NCBI GenBank assembly: GCA_037191015.1
Contig: JBBCKD010000027.1
Span: 496,001-560,000 of the forward strand
Source of the DNA: Ravibacter sp037191015
GTDB taxonomy: Bacteria; Bacteroidota; Bacteroidia; Cytophagales; Spirosomataceae
Length of the DNA stretch: 64,000 nt
Direction: 5' to 3'
Shown here: piece by piece, positions 8,791 to 16,617 of the stretch
Position numbering within the stretch: position 1 is the first letter of the stretch
Layout: every line of letters begins with the position of its first letter
Notes under the pieces: generated by a model
What the model saw: the letters and a program-made list of their open reading frames with translations, nothing else
Database searches by the model: none
What the model was told of the DNA's origin: nothing
Made by a program: the position numbers and the translations under genes

Positions 8791-9678
8791 TTAGTTGGAT
8801 AGCCATTGTTCAATTTTACGCTCTAAAAAGTCAGAGTAGTTTGCCAATTTCCCTCCATACTTAGTATCCATGCTATAATAAAATTTCTCACGTTGCTGCG
8901 GACACAATAGACCACCACAATATTTACCCTTAAGTCCTAGCCTTACTTCTATCGAGCTGTTAGGCTGCTGGGCAATGTCCAATATGATTTCAATAAACTC
9001 AAAATAGCCGTCATCAATGATTTCGTTTTTTAAACATGAAACCCGGTAGACTAACTTATTATAAGATGAGCGCGCAGTGTCTACTTTGACGCTATATAAC
9101 CATGAAGATGGCTTGGTACCATAGTACTTACTGAGTTGGGAAGATAGTACACTGGACACTGCCTTAACCAGATGTTTTCCATTCAAGGGGATCCTTTTAG
9201 AAGATGTAGGTAACCTTAACTCTTCCAAACTGACAACCACAGGCGTCCCGCTCATCGTCAGAAGGCTTTTATCTTTAATGGTCGTAGTGTAGGACACATC
9301 TCTGAACTGTATCCCCGAGGGTCCAAAAACACATAACCTTAATAACTGGGGATTCAAATCCATCAAGAACGCTCCCTGTTGATGTAAGAAATCTGCCAGA
9401 GATACTCTTTTGCCTGTAACAAAAAAGTTATCTAAATTTCGCCAAACTGCAGACAATGAATCCACCGATTGATAATTGCTTTTTAATTCAATTATCAAAG
9501 TATCTCCCTTTATGGAGGAAGTGATTTCATTTATTTTGAGATTTGCTGAAATTCGGTTGTAATCCAGCCACTGTTTATACTCCTGAAGTTGTTGAGTGTA
9601 AAAGCCCTGCTCTTTATTTTGAGCAAAAATAGAAGATGATAAAATAGTAACACCGAATAATAAAATACTTCTTCTCAT
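8791..9678 (-). CDS. Exported protein of unknown function, caspase operon
   Basis: A 295-residue protein I do not recognise. A signal peptide (about 1-19, MRRSILLFGVTILSSSIFAQ) predicts export. The rest is soluble and mixed alpha/beta, with a cysteine pair in KGKYCGGLLCPQQREKFYY near the C-terminus that could form a disulphide. It is the first gene of the three-gene unit that ends in the TPR-caspase. Low GC relative to the neighbouring efflux and thiolase genes agrees with separate acquisition of the whole unit. Its function may be to sense or bind an extracytoplasmic ligand; this is a guess. Confidence 0.72.
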   Translation of the reverse strand: MRRSILLFGVTILSSSIFAQNKEQGFYTQQLQEYKQWLDYNRISANLKINEITSSIKGDTLIIELKSNYQSVDSLSAVWRNLDNFFVTGKRVSLADFLHQQGAFLMDLNPQLLRLCVFGPSGIQFRDVSYTTTIKDKSLLTMSGTPVVVSLEELRLPTSSKRIPLNGKHLVKAVSSVLSSQLSKYYGTKPSSWLYSVKVDTARSSYNKLVYRVSCLKNEIIDDGYFEFIEIILDIAQQPNSSIEVRLGLKGKYCGGLLCPQQREKFYYSMDTKYGGKLANYSDFLERKIEQWLSN

Positions 9679-10141
9679 AGTTCTTCATGTAATAGACTCA
9701 CACAGATTCGGTAAGAGGATATAACGGTACTGTTTATGTGGAAACTTAATTTCAAGGAACGCGCCCGTCAGGAGAGGTCCTCTAGATAAGTCAAGAGCAA
9801 CTTTAGAAACTAACTATACGTCACGGGAACACTATTTCGAAAATACTTTTAAAACACCCACTTAACGAGCAATCTCGAGCAAAATAATTCAATCCAATAG
9901 ACTAAAAATAGTTTTCTTTAAGTTATTTATGTAATGCTACTTAGATTTTTTCCAAAAAGCAACCGGACTAAGTAATGAGCTATTGTTTTTTGGATTTCGG
10001 ACTTGTTAGGCAAACGTATTCATCCTCCAAAGGACTCTACCGATTACATCATATTGCTCTGTTTCAATTGTACAGAATGCCTAGTTTTGGATCCAGGTTT
10101 TTAAAGATGTTCGTGCCGGCGTGATACCAAAACTAAATTCC
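9679..10141. other. AT-rich intergenic stretch
   Basis: 463 bp with no supported gene. It must hold the promoter of the caspase operon and the 3' end signals of the 650-residue gene. A lone -7-like box (TACGTTTG on the minus strand, 10011-10018) is seen without a matching TTG. A 9-bp inverted repeat (TAGTTTTGG at 10082-10090 and its complement at 10127-10135) flanks a 36-nt loop. Nothing else stands out. Confidence 0.5.
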
Positions 10142-12094
10142 TCACTCCACATAAAACACATACAGCCGGTTCCCGGTTACCTCCGCCTCCAAACCATTTT
10201 CAGTCTTCAGTACCTGCTTCCCGGTCAGCCCGGCATGCGGGTTCTGGTAGATCACCGCTTTCCCGCCGGCGCCTTCCGTACAGATGCAGACCGGGGCTTT
10301 CTGCTCATGTGCCGTTACGATCCAGTCCTGCCCCGGATTCTGACCGATGCGCGATGAAAGCGAGCCGTCGCCTTTACTTCCTTTTGAGGGAGCATATGTC
10401 TTTCCGTTGACTGAAAAATTACAATACCTGACCGAGCGGCTCACCCGGTCGCTGGCCGTACTGATCCGGCTGTAAAGCCATGCCCCTATAAAAGCGCCCG
10501 TCTCGCCCTGCAGCGGGGCCTCGGGAAAAATCGAGCCTTCCTGGCCTTTTCCTTTTCTCGGATGGGCCGGATCGTTCGGATTATAGGTAACAGCAGCCCT
10601 GCCGTTTGGCTGCCACTTCGTCTTCCAGTCGTCTTGTCCGCCATACCAGCTCTGCTCGAAATGAGCCGGGTCTGTCGACATCGGGATATTGCTGTTCCAC
10701 AAAATATAATCATTACCCAGCAGCAGGTGAAAAAATGACTCCCCCAGCATGGTGTGAAGAGGCCAGCTGTTAGGTCCCAGCACAAGGATATCGCCGCCAG
10801 TCAGCTTCAGCCGCTGGAAAGTACCCGCGGCCGTCACCCTGTCTATCCCCACGGCTTCGGCAGTTTGCCAGCCGTTTTTCAGGAGTCTCCTGTCGGGTAC
10901 GGCCAGGTTGACCTTTTCAAGATTGAAAAGATTATTGTACAGCCCGCCTTCGGTCAGGGTATTGAACATATTGCCCAGATATCCGGCCAGGCGGTAATTG
11001 CGGTATTCATAAGCCCCCTTGCTGAAATAGCCCGACAGCTCCCATCCCCCGTTGACATACCGGTTACGGGCGAAATCCACCGACGACAATGCTCTCTTCA
11101 GATGTATCACCGGTGCATAGAAGTTCATCTCCACACTATACCCGTATAATGCGCCGAAATAATCGTCATACAGCCTTGTTTCGGCAGGAGATTTTACACC
11201 CAGCTCCTTCTGGTACCGGGCATACAGCCCCTTGAATACCTCCTCGGCTTTCTCGTAACAGCGCGGGCAGTCGCCTTCCAGGTTGCCGTAGTTTTCAGCA
11301 AGCTCCGCAAGTGTGATAAAGTCTTTATCAACAGCAGTATTGGCAATTACCCAGTCGGGCTGGGCGGGTTTCCCGGTATTGTCGTAAGCCCGCAGGTTCT
11401 TCCACTTTCTGCCGGGAGCCATATTGTCGAGCCAGCTGTAGACATACTGAATGTGCGTGGCTTTCCTGAACAGTTCTTCCTTCGGTATACCGGTAATATA
11501 ACGGGTAATGCCGAACCCTTTCCCGGGCGGCAGCTTGAGATCGTATGGAAGCAGCTGGTAATGCGGAAGCCAGCTGGCCCGCAGCAGGTCGGCAGGTATG
11601 GTGATCCCCGGATCACCTGATCCGGCGGAAGTAACCGACAGGTAAAGCGTTTCCATCATGGCCGAATTGTCATCCGCCGTACCGCTGCCCATTCCCATCA
11701 GGTTCCACAGGTTGGCGGTTAAGTGCCCGTAATCGTTGGCGGCGGCATACACGATCCGGAAACCGTAGTTCCCGGGCGGCAATGCAAGACCTTCCGAAAA
11801 CAAAGCCCTTTCCTCATACTCCGGCAGGCGGTTATCGTAAATATCACCAAAAAGGAACCTTTTGCAGATGCTTTTCCCATTCCAGGAAGATTTGGTCTCA
11901 GGCGCTACGATCCTGACCCTGCCGTCGCGGATCTCCACCGAGACATGCTCGCTCGGTATCCATTCGTAGAGAATACCGTTTTCCTGCCTGCTATAAACTC
12001 CCGGGTTTTGAAATTGCGCATACAGAAATGGTGAAAAACAACACAACCAAACCAATAAAAACGCAATTCCAAATCCCCGGACCTTCATAAGCAT
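10142..12094 (-). CDS. Large exported protein of unknown function
   Basis: A 650-residue protein with a clear signal peptide (about residues 1-26, LLVWLCCFSPFLYAQ). I do not recognise a family. The first third looks beta-rich (EWIPSEHVSVEIRDGRVRIVAP, PPGNYGFRIVYAA). The middle is helical, with a Cys pair in NLEGDCPRCYEKAEEVFKG. The C-terminal part contains many Trp, Tyr and Gly residues (HFEQSWYGGQDDWKTKWQPNG). This composition resembles secreted carbohydrate-active or carbohydrate-binding proteins of Bacteroidota, but no catalytic motif can be named. Start is the first of two nearby Met codons (MLM). It is transcribed in the same direction as the thiolase gene 33 bp upstream. Confidence 0.7.
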   Translation of the reverse strand: MLMKVRGFGIAFLLVWLCCFSPFLYAQFQNPGVYSRQENGILYEWIPSEHVSVEIRDGRVRIVAPETKSSWNGKSICKRFLFGDIYDNRLPEYEERALFSEGLALPPGNYGFRIVYAAANDYGHLTANLWNLMGMGSGTADDNSAMMETLYLSVTSAGSGDPGITIPADLLRASWLPHYQLLPYDLKLPPGKGFGITRYITGIPKEELFRKATHIQYVYSWLDNMAPGRKWKNLRAYDNTGKPAQPDWVIANTAVDKDFITLAELAENYGNLEGDCPRCYEKAEEVFKGLYARYQKELGVKSPAETRLYDDYFGALYGYSVEMNFYAPVIHLKRALSSVDFARNRYVNGGWELSGYFSKGAYEYRNYRLAGYLGNMFNTLTEGGLYNNLFNLEKVNLAVPDRRLLKNGWQTAEAVGIDRVTAAGTFQRLKLTGGDILVLGPNSWPLHTMLGESFFHLLLGNDYILWNSNIPMSTDPAHFEQSWYGGQDDWKTKWQPNGRAAVTYNPNDPAHPRKGKGQEGSIFPEAPLQGETGAFIGAWLYSRISTASDRVSRSVRYCNFSVNGKTYAPSKGSKGDGSLSSRIGQNPGQDWIVTAHEQKAPVCICTEGAGGKAVIYQNPHAGLTGKQVLKTENGLEAEVTGNRLYVFYVE

Positions 12095-12101
12095 AATTAA
12101 T

Positions 12102-12147
12102 TAGTCAATCATCACATTACCATATCATCACATCATCACATTCTCCA
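12102..12147. repeat. TCATCACAT micro-repeat array at the thiolase 3' end
   Basis: A run of TCATCACAT-like units spans the stop codon of the thiolase gene and supplies its last codons (VMM). Similar arrays abut stop codons at 21299-21316 and 28665-28700. Confidence 0.6.
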
Positions 12148-13315
12148 CCAACACCGCCGTCGCCCCGCCTCCGCCATTACAGATCGACGCTACCCCGTAA
12201 CGCCCCCCATTCTGCCTCAGCACACTCAGAAGTGTGGTCAGGATCCTTGCCCCGGAAGCACCCAGCGGATGGCCCAGCGATACTGCTCCTCCCCAGACAT
12301 TTACCCGGTTATGGTCGAGTCCCAGAAGCCGGATATAGGCCAGGGCTACCACCGAAAAAGCCTCGTTCACTTCAAAATAGTCTACCTGGTCTATACCTAT
12401 CCCTGCTTTGTCCAGCAACTTACGGGTAGCCAGCACCGGGGTAGTGGTAAACTTCGCCGGCTCCTGCTCGGCGTCGGCATAAGCCACAATCCTGGCCAAC
12501 GGCCGGAGCCCCTGCTCCCGCGCCCGGTCACCGCTTACCAGGATCAACGCTGCCGCACCATCATTAATTGTAGAAGCATTTGCCGCTGTAACGCTTCCTC
12601 CTTCAGAAAATGCAGGTTTCAGCAATGGCACTTTTTCTACGTTTACCTTTTTATATTCCTCATCGCGGGCTACCACGAGCGCCTCGCCTTTACGCTGCGG
12701 CACTTCAATACCGACCGTCTCAGCATCGAACCAGCCTTTGCTCCACGCCTCCGACGCCCTGTCATATGACCAGAGTGCATATTTGTCCTGCTCTGCCCGG
12801 GAAATTCCGTATTCGAGCGCCGTCGCATCGCCGCAGGCGCCCATCGCCGACTGATCATAGGCGTCCTGCAGACCGTCGCGCACGAGGCTGTCTATGAGCT
12901 GACCGTTGCCGTACCCGTAGCCAAACCGGGCTTTAGGGAGATAAAAAGGAGCATTCGACATACTCTCGGTCCCGCCGGCGATTACAACGCCTGCGTCGCC
13001 GAGCAGGATAGACTGCGCCCCGAGAGAAACCGCTTTCAAACCCGAGGCGCACACCTTATTTACAGTTGTGCATATAATCTTTTCCGGCAACCCCGCCCTT
13101 CTCACCACCTGTCTCGCCGGTGCCTGCCCGGTATTGGCCGAAATAACATTCCCGAAAAAAGCCTCGTCTATCGACTCCTGGTCAATACCCGACGCAGCGA
13201 CCGCTTTCTTTACTGCCGCACTTCCCAATTCTACGGCAGACAAGCCTGCCAGCGCCCCGCCGAAACTACCTATCGGTGTACGCACCGCCGAGGCTATCAA
13301 TACCTCATTTCTCAT
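12128..13315 (-). CDS. Acetyl-CoA C-acetyltransferase (thiolase)
   Basis: A 395-residue cytoplasmic thiolase that condenses or cleaves acetoacetyl-CoA/3-ketoacyl-CoA. The nucleophilic Cys lies in NKVCASGLKAV (about residue 89). The His of the second motif is in GGAVSLGHPLGASGAR, with NEAFSVV before it, and the C-terminal active Cys is in SICNGGGGATA. Length is normal. The family is biosynthetic thiolase II (AtoB-like) rather than a FadA, judged from the motifs. It has its own promoter and faces the sulfur-assimilation block across a divergent region. Confidence 0.94.
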   Translation of the reverse strand: MRNEVLIASAVRTPIGSFGGALAGLSAVELGSAAVKKAVAASGIDQESIDEAFFGNVISANTGQAPARQVVRRAGLPEKIICTTVNKVCASGLKAVSLGAQSILLGDAGVVIAGGTESMSNAPFYLPKARFGYGYGNGQLIDSLVRDGLQDAYDQSAMGACGDATALEYGISRAEQDKYALWSYDRASEAWSKGWFDAETVGIEVPQRKGEALVVARDEEYKKVNVEKVPLLKPAFSEGGSVTAANASTINDGAAALILVSGDRAREQGLRPLARIVAYADAEQEPAKFTTTPVLATRKLLDKAGIGIDQVDYFEVNEAFSVVALAYIRLLGLDHNRVNVWGGAVSLGHPLGASGARILTTLLSVLRQNGGRYGVASICNGGGGATAVLVENVMM

Positions 13316-13348
13316 AATATTATTACTTCTTTAATTTGTACAATTATT

Positions 13349-13378
13349 CAAACATACCGAATATACGCTTTATATCAA
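13349..13378 (-). promoter_or_regulatory. Promoter of the thiolase gene
   Basis: On the minus strand, TTG (13376-13378) is followed after 19 bases by TATGTTTG (13349-13356). This matches the Bacteroidota sigma-A consensus TTG-N19..21-TAnnTTTG. It lies about 35 bp before the thiolase start. Confidence 0.65.
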
Positions 13379-13526
13379 AACCCGGGTAATAACCCAGACG
13401 TATTCTGACTTGGCAAATCCCGTTTTTTTCCATGTACTCCCGTAAATTCAATCTGCTGCTTTGATCTGTATCCGGCAACAGGGGCAGAAAAAAAACGCCG
13501 TTTGATTGTCAATATTCTTAAAACCA

Positions 13527-13557
13527 TTGAAATCATTGTATTTAAACTGTACCTTTG
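13527..13557 (+). promoter_or_regulatory. Promoter of the metZ-cys block
   Basis: TTG (13527-13529), a 20-base spacer and TACCTTTG (13550-13557) form a good Bacteroidota promoter. The inferred transcript starts near 13562, which leaves a leader of about 150 nt before the metZ start. Confidence 0.68.
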
Positions 13558-13561
13558 CACC

Positions 13562-13713
13562 AATATTCTCCTTGTTCCCGAGGCTTCTTAAGTCTATTAT
13601 TTTAGTATACTTAATAGACTAAAATGAATCACAGACCGGGAGGAGGATCAAAGCAACGATCAGCGGGGTAGCCTGACCGCTCCTTCAGCTGGCAGAAGTA
13701 CAATTTTATCCGA
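13562..13713 (+). promoter_or_regulatory. Long leader of metZ with palindrome and stem-loops
   Basis: The leader opens with a 9-bp perfect inverted repeat (AGTCTATTA at 13591-13599 and TAATAGACT at 13612-13620). Its centre holds the 8-bp palindrome AGTATACT (13604-13611). Further down, AGCGG and CCGCT (13661-13680) can form a small stem, and CTTC and GAAG (13682-13698) another. Its position before a sulfur gene suggests a repressor operator or a regulatory RNA. It does not match the SAM riboswitch cores I know (no GGCAAC/kink-turn pattern of SAM-I), so its class is open. Confidence 0.45.
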
Positions 13714-14886
13714 GTGAAAAAGCAAACCAGAGTTATTCGCACGCAAACCCCTAAAACAGGGTACAGGGAGCATTCGAGTCCGCTATTCCTGACCAGCAGC
13801 TTTACCTTCGAATCGGCCGAGCAGGGAAAAGCGCTGTTTGACGAGACGGAGCAGGGTAATCTTTACAGCCGTTTCTCCAATCCGACCGTCCAGGAATTCA
13901 TCGACCGCGTATGCATTATGGAAGGGTACGAAGACGGGGTGGCAACGGCCACGGGGATGGCTGCCGTATTTGCAGGCTTTGCCTCTTACCTGAGCGCAGG
14001 CGATCACCTGGTGTCCAGCAAAGCCCTGTTCGGGTCTGCCCACCAGATCATCACCCAGATATTGGTTAAGTGGGGTATTACCTACACCTACATAGATGCC
14101 ACGGCGCCGGAAGCGGAGTGGGAAGCCGCTATACAGCCCAACACTAAAATGATCTATCTCGAAACGCCGTCCAACCCCGGCCTCGAGCTGGTAGATATGG
14201 AGATGATCGGGAAGCTGAGCAAAAAGCACGGGCTTATTTTCAACGTAGACAACTGCTTCGCAACGCCGGCGCTTCAGAACCCGGTCGATTTCGGAGCAGA
14301 CCTCGTCGTGCATTCGGCTACCAAGTTCATGGAAGGACAGGGACGCGTTTTAGGCGGAGTCCTTGTCGGAAGCAAAGAGCTGATCAAACCGGCGCGCTTT
14401 TTTGCCCGGCAAACCGGCCCGGCTCTGTCTCCGTTCAATGCCTGGGTTTTGTCAAAAAGCCTCGAAACCCTGGATTTGCGTATGGAGCGGCATTCAGGCA
14501 ATGCGCTGAAGCTCGCGCAGGCCATGGAGGCCCACCCTATGGTTAAGAAGGTAAACTATCCTTTCCTGCCCTCCTACTCCCAGTATGAGCTTGCCAGAAA
14601 GCAAATGAAGGCAGGCGGAGGTATTCTGACCATCGAGCTCGACGGAGGATTCGAACGGATCAGCCGCTTTATGAAAGCGCTGGATCTGGTCACACTGACT
14701 TCGAACCTGGGCGATACCAGGACGATTATCACAAATCCCTACACCACTACCCATGCCAAGCTTTCTCCTGAAGACAAGCTTTCACTCGGCATTACGGAAG
14801 GGTTGGTAAGGGTTTCTGTCGGGCTTGAAGACGCTGAAGATCTGGTTGCAGATTTCGTTCAGGCCGTCGAAGCTTCTGCAGAATAA
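13714..14886 (+). CDS. metZ: O-succinylhomoserine sulfhydrylase (MetZ-like)
   Basis: A 390-residue PLP enzyme of the Cys/Met metabolism family. It makes homocysteine from an activated homoserine ester and sulfide. Visible signatures are TGMAAVFAGFASYL, YLETPSNPGLELVD, FNVDNCFATPALQNP and the PLP lysine in DLVVHSATKFMEGQGRVLGG. The start is GTG (13714); the frame is open for a further 87 bp upstream but has no ATG, and KKQTRVIRTQ is the normal beginning for the family. First gene of the sulfur block, which delivers the sulfide this enzyme uses. An O-acetylhomoserine substrate cannot be excluded. Confidence 0.9.
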   Translation: MKKQTRVIRTQTPKTGYREHSSPLFLTSSFTFESAEQGKALFDETEQGNLYSRFSNPTVQEFIDRVCIMEGYEDGVATATGMAAVFAGFASYLSAGDHLVSSKALFGSAHQIITQILVKWGITYTYIDATAPEAEWEAAIQPNTKMIYLETPSNPGLELVDMEMIGKLSKKHGLIFNVDNCFATPALQNPVDFGADLVVHSATKFMEGQGRVLGGVLVGSKELIKPARFFARQTGPALSPFNAWVLSKSLETLDLRMERHSGNALKLAQAMEAHPMVKKVNYPFLPSYSQYELARKQMKAGGGILTIELDGGFERISRFMKALDLVTLTSNLGDTRTIITNPYTTTHAKLSPEDKLSLGITEGLVRVSVGLEDAEDLVADFVQAVEASAE

Positions 14887-14907
14887 GTAATACCACAAGC
14901 GTAACGC

Positions 14908-15627
14908 ATGTGCCCTATGAATACATTGTTAGACCAATTTACGCAGCTAAAACAGGCCCTTGAAGGAAAAAGCGAGGCAGAGGCTCTGGCAACGCTGGCG
15001 GAATTATTTCCCGGCGAGGTAGTCTTTTCGTCGAGCCTGGGCTATGAAGACCAGGTGATCTCGGATATGATCTTCTCCCGCAATCTTCCCGTCACAGTCT
15101 TCACGCTCGATACCGGGCGCCTGTTCGAAGAAACGCAGAAGACCCTTCAGCGTACCAACAAGCGTTATGATACCCACATCCGGGCTTATTACCCGGATCT
15201 TGAAGCGGTGGAGGCCATGGTTTCATCCAAGGGTCCCTACAGCTTCTACGACTCGGTCGAAAACCGGAAGGAATGTTGCTTCATCCGCAAGGTGATTCCT
15301 CTTAACAGGGCGCTGAAAGGGGCAAAAATCTGGATCACCGGGATCAGGGCGGAGCAGTCGGGCAATCGCCAGACAATGGAACAACTGGAATGGGATGAAG
15401 CGCATCAGCTGTTCAAGTTCCATCCCCTGATGAACTGGAGCTTTGACGACGTAAAAACGTATGTCAAAGCCAACAACGTACCCTACAATCCCCTGCACGA
15501 CAGGGGGTTTGTCAGCATCGGCTGCGCACCCTGTACAAGGGCTATCGTGGAAGGCGAGGATTTCCGTGCCGGAAGATGGTGGTGGGAAGATGAAAGCAAA
15601 AAGGAATGCGGGTTGCATGCCCGTTAA
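14908..15627 (+). CDS. cysH: Assimilatory adenylylsulfate (APS) reductase
   Basis: A 239-residue reductase of the PAPS/APS reductase family that reduces activated sulfate to sulfite. The PP-loop-like motif is SSSLGYEDQVI. The paired cysteines of an iron-sulfur cluster are present: KECCFIRK (about residues 121-128) and SIGCAPCTRA (about 205-214). The catalytic Cys is in the C-terminal ECGLH. The CC/CxxC set marks the APS-using [4Fe-4S] type, in line with the absence of an APS kinase gene here. Translation may start at 14908 or at the Met four codons later (14917). Confidence 0.93.
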   Translation: MCPMNTLLDQFTQLKQALEGKSEAEALATLAELFPGEVVFSSSLGYEDQVISDMIFSRNLPVTVFTLDTGRLFEETQKTLQRTNKRYDTHIRAYYPDLEAVEAMVSSKGPYSFYDSVENRKECCFIRKVIPLNRALKGAKIWITGIRAEQSGNRQTMEQLEWDEAHQLFKFHPLMNWSFDDVKTYVKANNVPYNPLHDRGFVSIGCAPCTRAIVEGEDFRAGRWWWEDESKKECGLHAR

Positions 15628-15669
15628 TTATAGCGTAAAGCTCTTTGTTCATATTAGAAATCTCGAAGA

Positions 15670-16587
15670 ATGACTTTCAAAAACGATCCGCTGATTGACT
15701 ATCTTGATGATCTGGAGGCTGAGGCGATCTACATCATGCGTGAAGTAGCGGGGCAGTTCGAACGCCCTGCATTGTTGTTTTCCGGAGGAAAAGACTCCAT
15801 CACCCTGGTGCACCTGGCCAGGAAAGCGTTTGCGCCCTGCAAGATACCATTCACTCTCGTACACGTCGATACCGGTCACAACTTCCCGGAAGCTATCGCA
15901 TACAGGGACAACCTCGTCGAGCAGCTGGGTGCGAAACTGGTGGTCCGGTACGTGGAAGATACCATCAAAGCCAAGAACCTGAAAGAGCCTAAAGGCAAGA
16001 ATGCCTCCAGAAACTGGCTCCAGACTTTTACCCTGCTGGACACGATCGAGGAGTTCGAATTCGATGCCTGTATAGGAGGCGCCAGACGTGACGAGGAAAA
16101 AGCCCGCGCCAAGGAGCGCATATTCTCTTTCCGGGACGAATTCGGCCAGTGGGACCCCAAACAGCAGCGCCCCGAACTCTGGAGCCTTTTCAACGGCAAG
16201 ATCAGCAAGGGTGAAAATGTGAGGGTATTCCCGATATCCAACTGGACCGAGCTGGACGTCTGGTCTTATATCAAAAGAGAGCAGATACCGCTCCCGTCGA
16301 TCTATTTTGCACATGAAAGAGAAGTGATCCTGCGGGACGGGCACCTGCTGGCCAACGCCGATTTCATCCAGAAGGACGAGCACGACAAAATCGAGAACCG
16401 CATTGTCCGCTTCAGAACTGTAGGCGATATGACCTGTACTGCAGCAGTAGAATCTAATGCCGCTACCCTTGACGAAGTAGTGGCCGAAATTACGGTTTCG
16501 AGAATAAGCGAGCGCGGGGAGACCCGGATTGACGATCAGCAGACTGAAGCGGCTATGGAAGACCGTAAAAAGAACGGGTATTTCTGA
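15670..16587 (+). CDS. cysD: Sulfate adenylyltransferase subunit 2
   Basis: The 305-residue ATP-pyrophosphatase subunit that forms APS from ATP and sulfate, working with the CysN GTPase. The PP-loop reads LLFSGGKDSITLVHLA, followed by TLVHVDTGHNFPE and the family signature CIGGARRDEEKARAKERIFSFRD. The C-terminus ends in RKKNGYF, as is usual for CysD. It lies 42 bp after cysH and 30 bp before cysN in a tight operon. Confidence 0.97.
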   Translation: MTFKNDPLIDYLDDLEAEAIYIMREVAGQFERPALLFSGGKDSITLVHLARKAFAPCKIPFTLVHVDTGHNFPEAIAYRDNLVEQLGAKLVVRYVEDTIKAKNLKEPKGKNASRNWLQTFTLLDTIEEFEFDACIGGARRDEEKARAKERIFSFRDEFGQWDPKQQRPELWSLFNGKISKGENVRVFPISNWTELDVWSYIKREQIPLPSIYFAHEREVILRDGHLLANADFIQKDEHDKIENRIVRFRTVGDMTCTAAVESNAATLDEVVAEITVSRISERGETRIDDQQTEAAMEDRKKNGYF

Positions 16588-16617
16588 CCAACCCCAATTT
16601 ATACGACCTAAAATAAA

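Noticed and set aside
9679..10141. Small gene or RNA in the AT-rich gap
   Set aside because: No frame with a sensible start and composition, and no clear structured RNA, could be supported.
13562..13713. Possible SAM-I riboswitch before metZ
   Set aside because: The GGCAAC/kink-turn core and conserved junction are absent; only simple stems are seen, so it is listed as an unclassified leader.
13627..13713. Upstream in-frame extension of MetZ
   Set aside because: The frame is open but holds no ATG; the GTG gives the usual N-terminus KKQTRVIRTQ.
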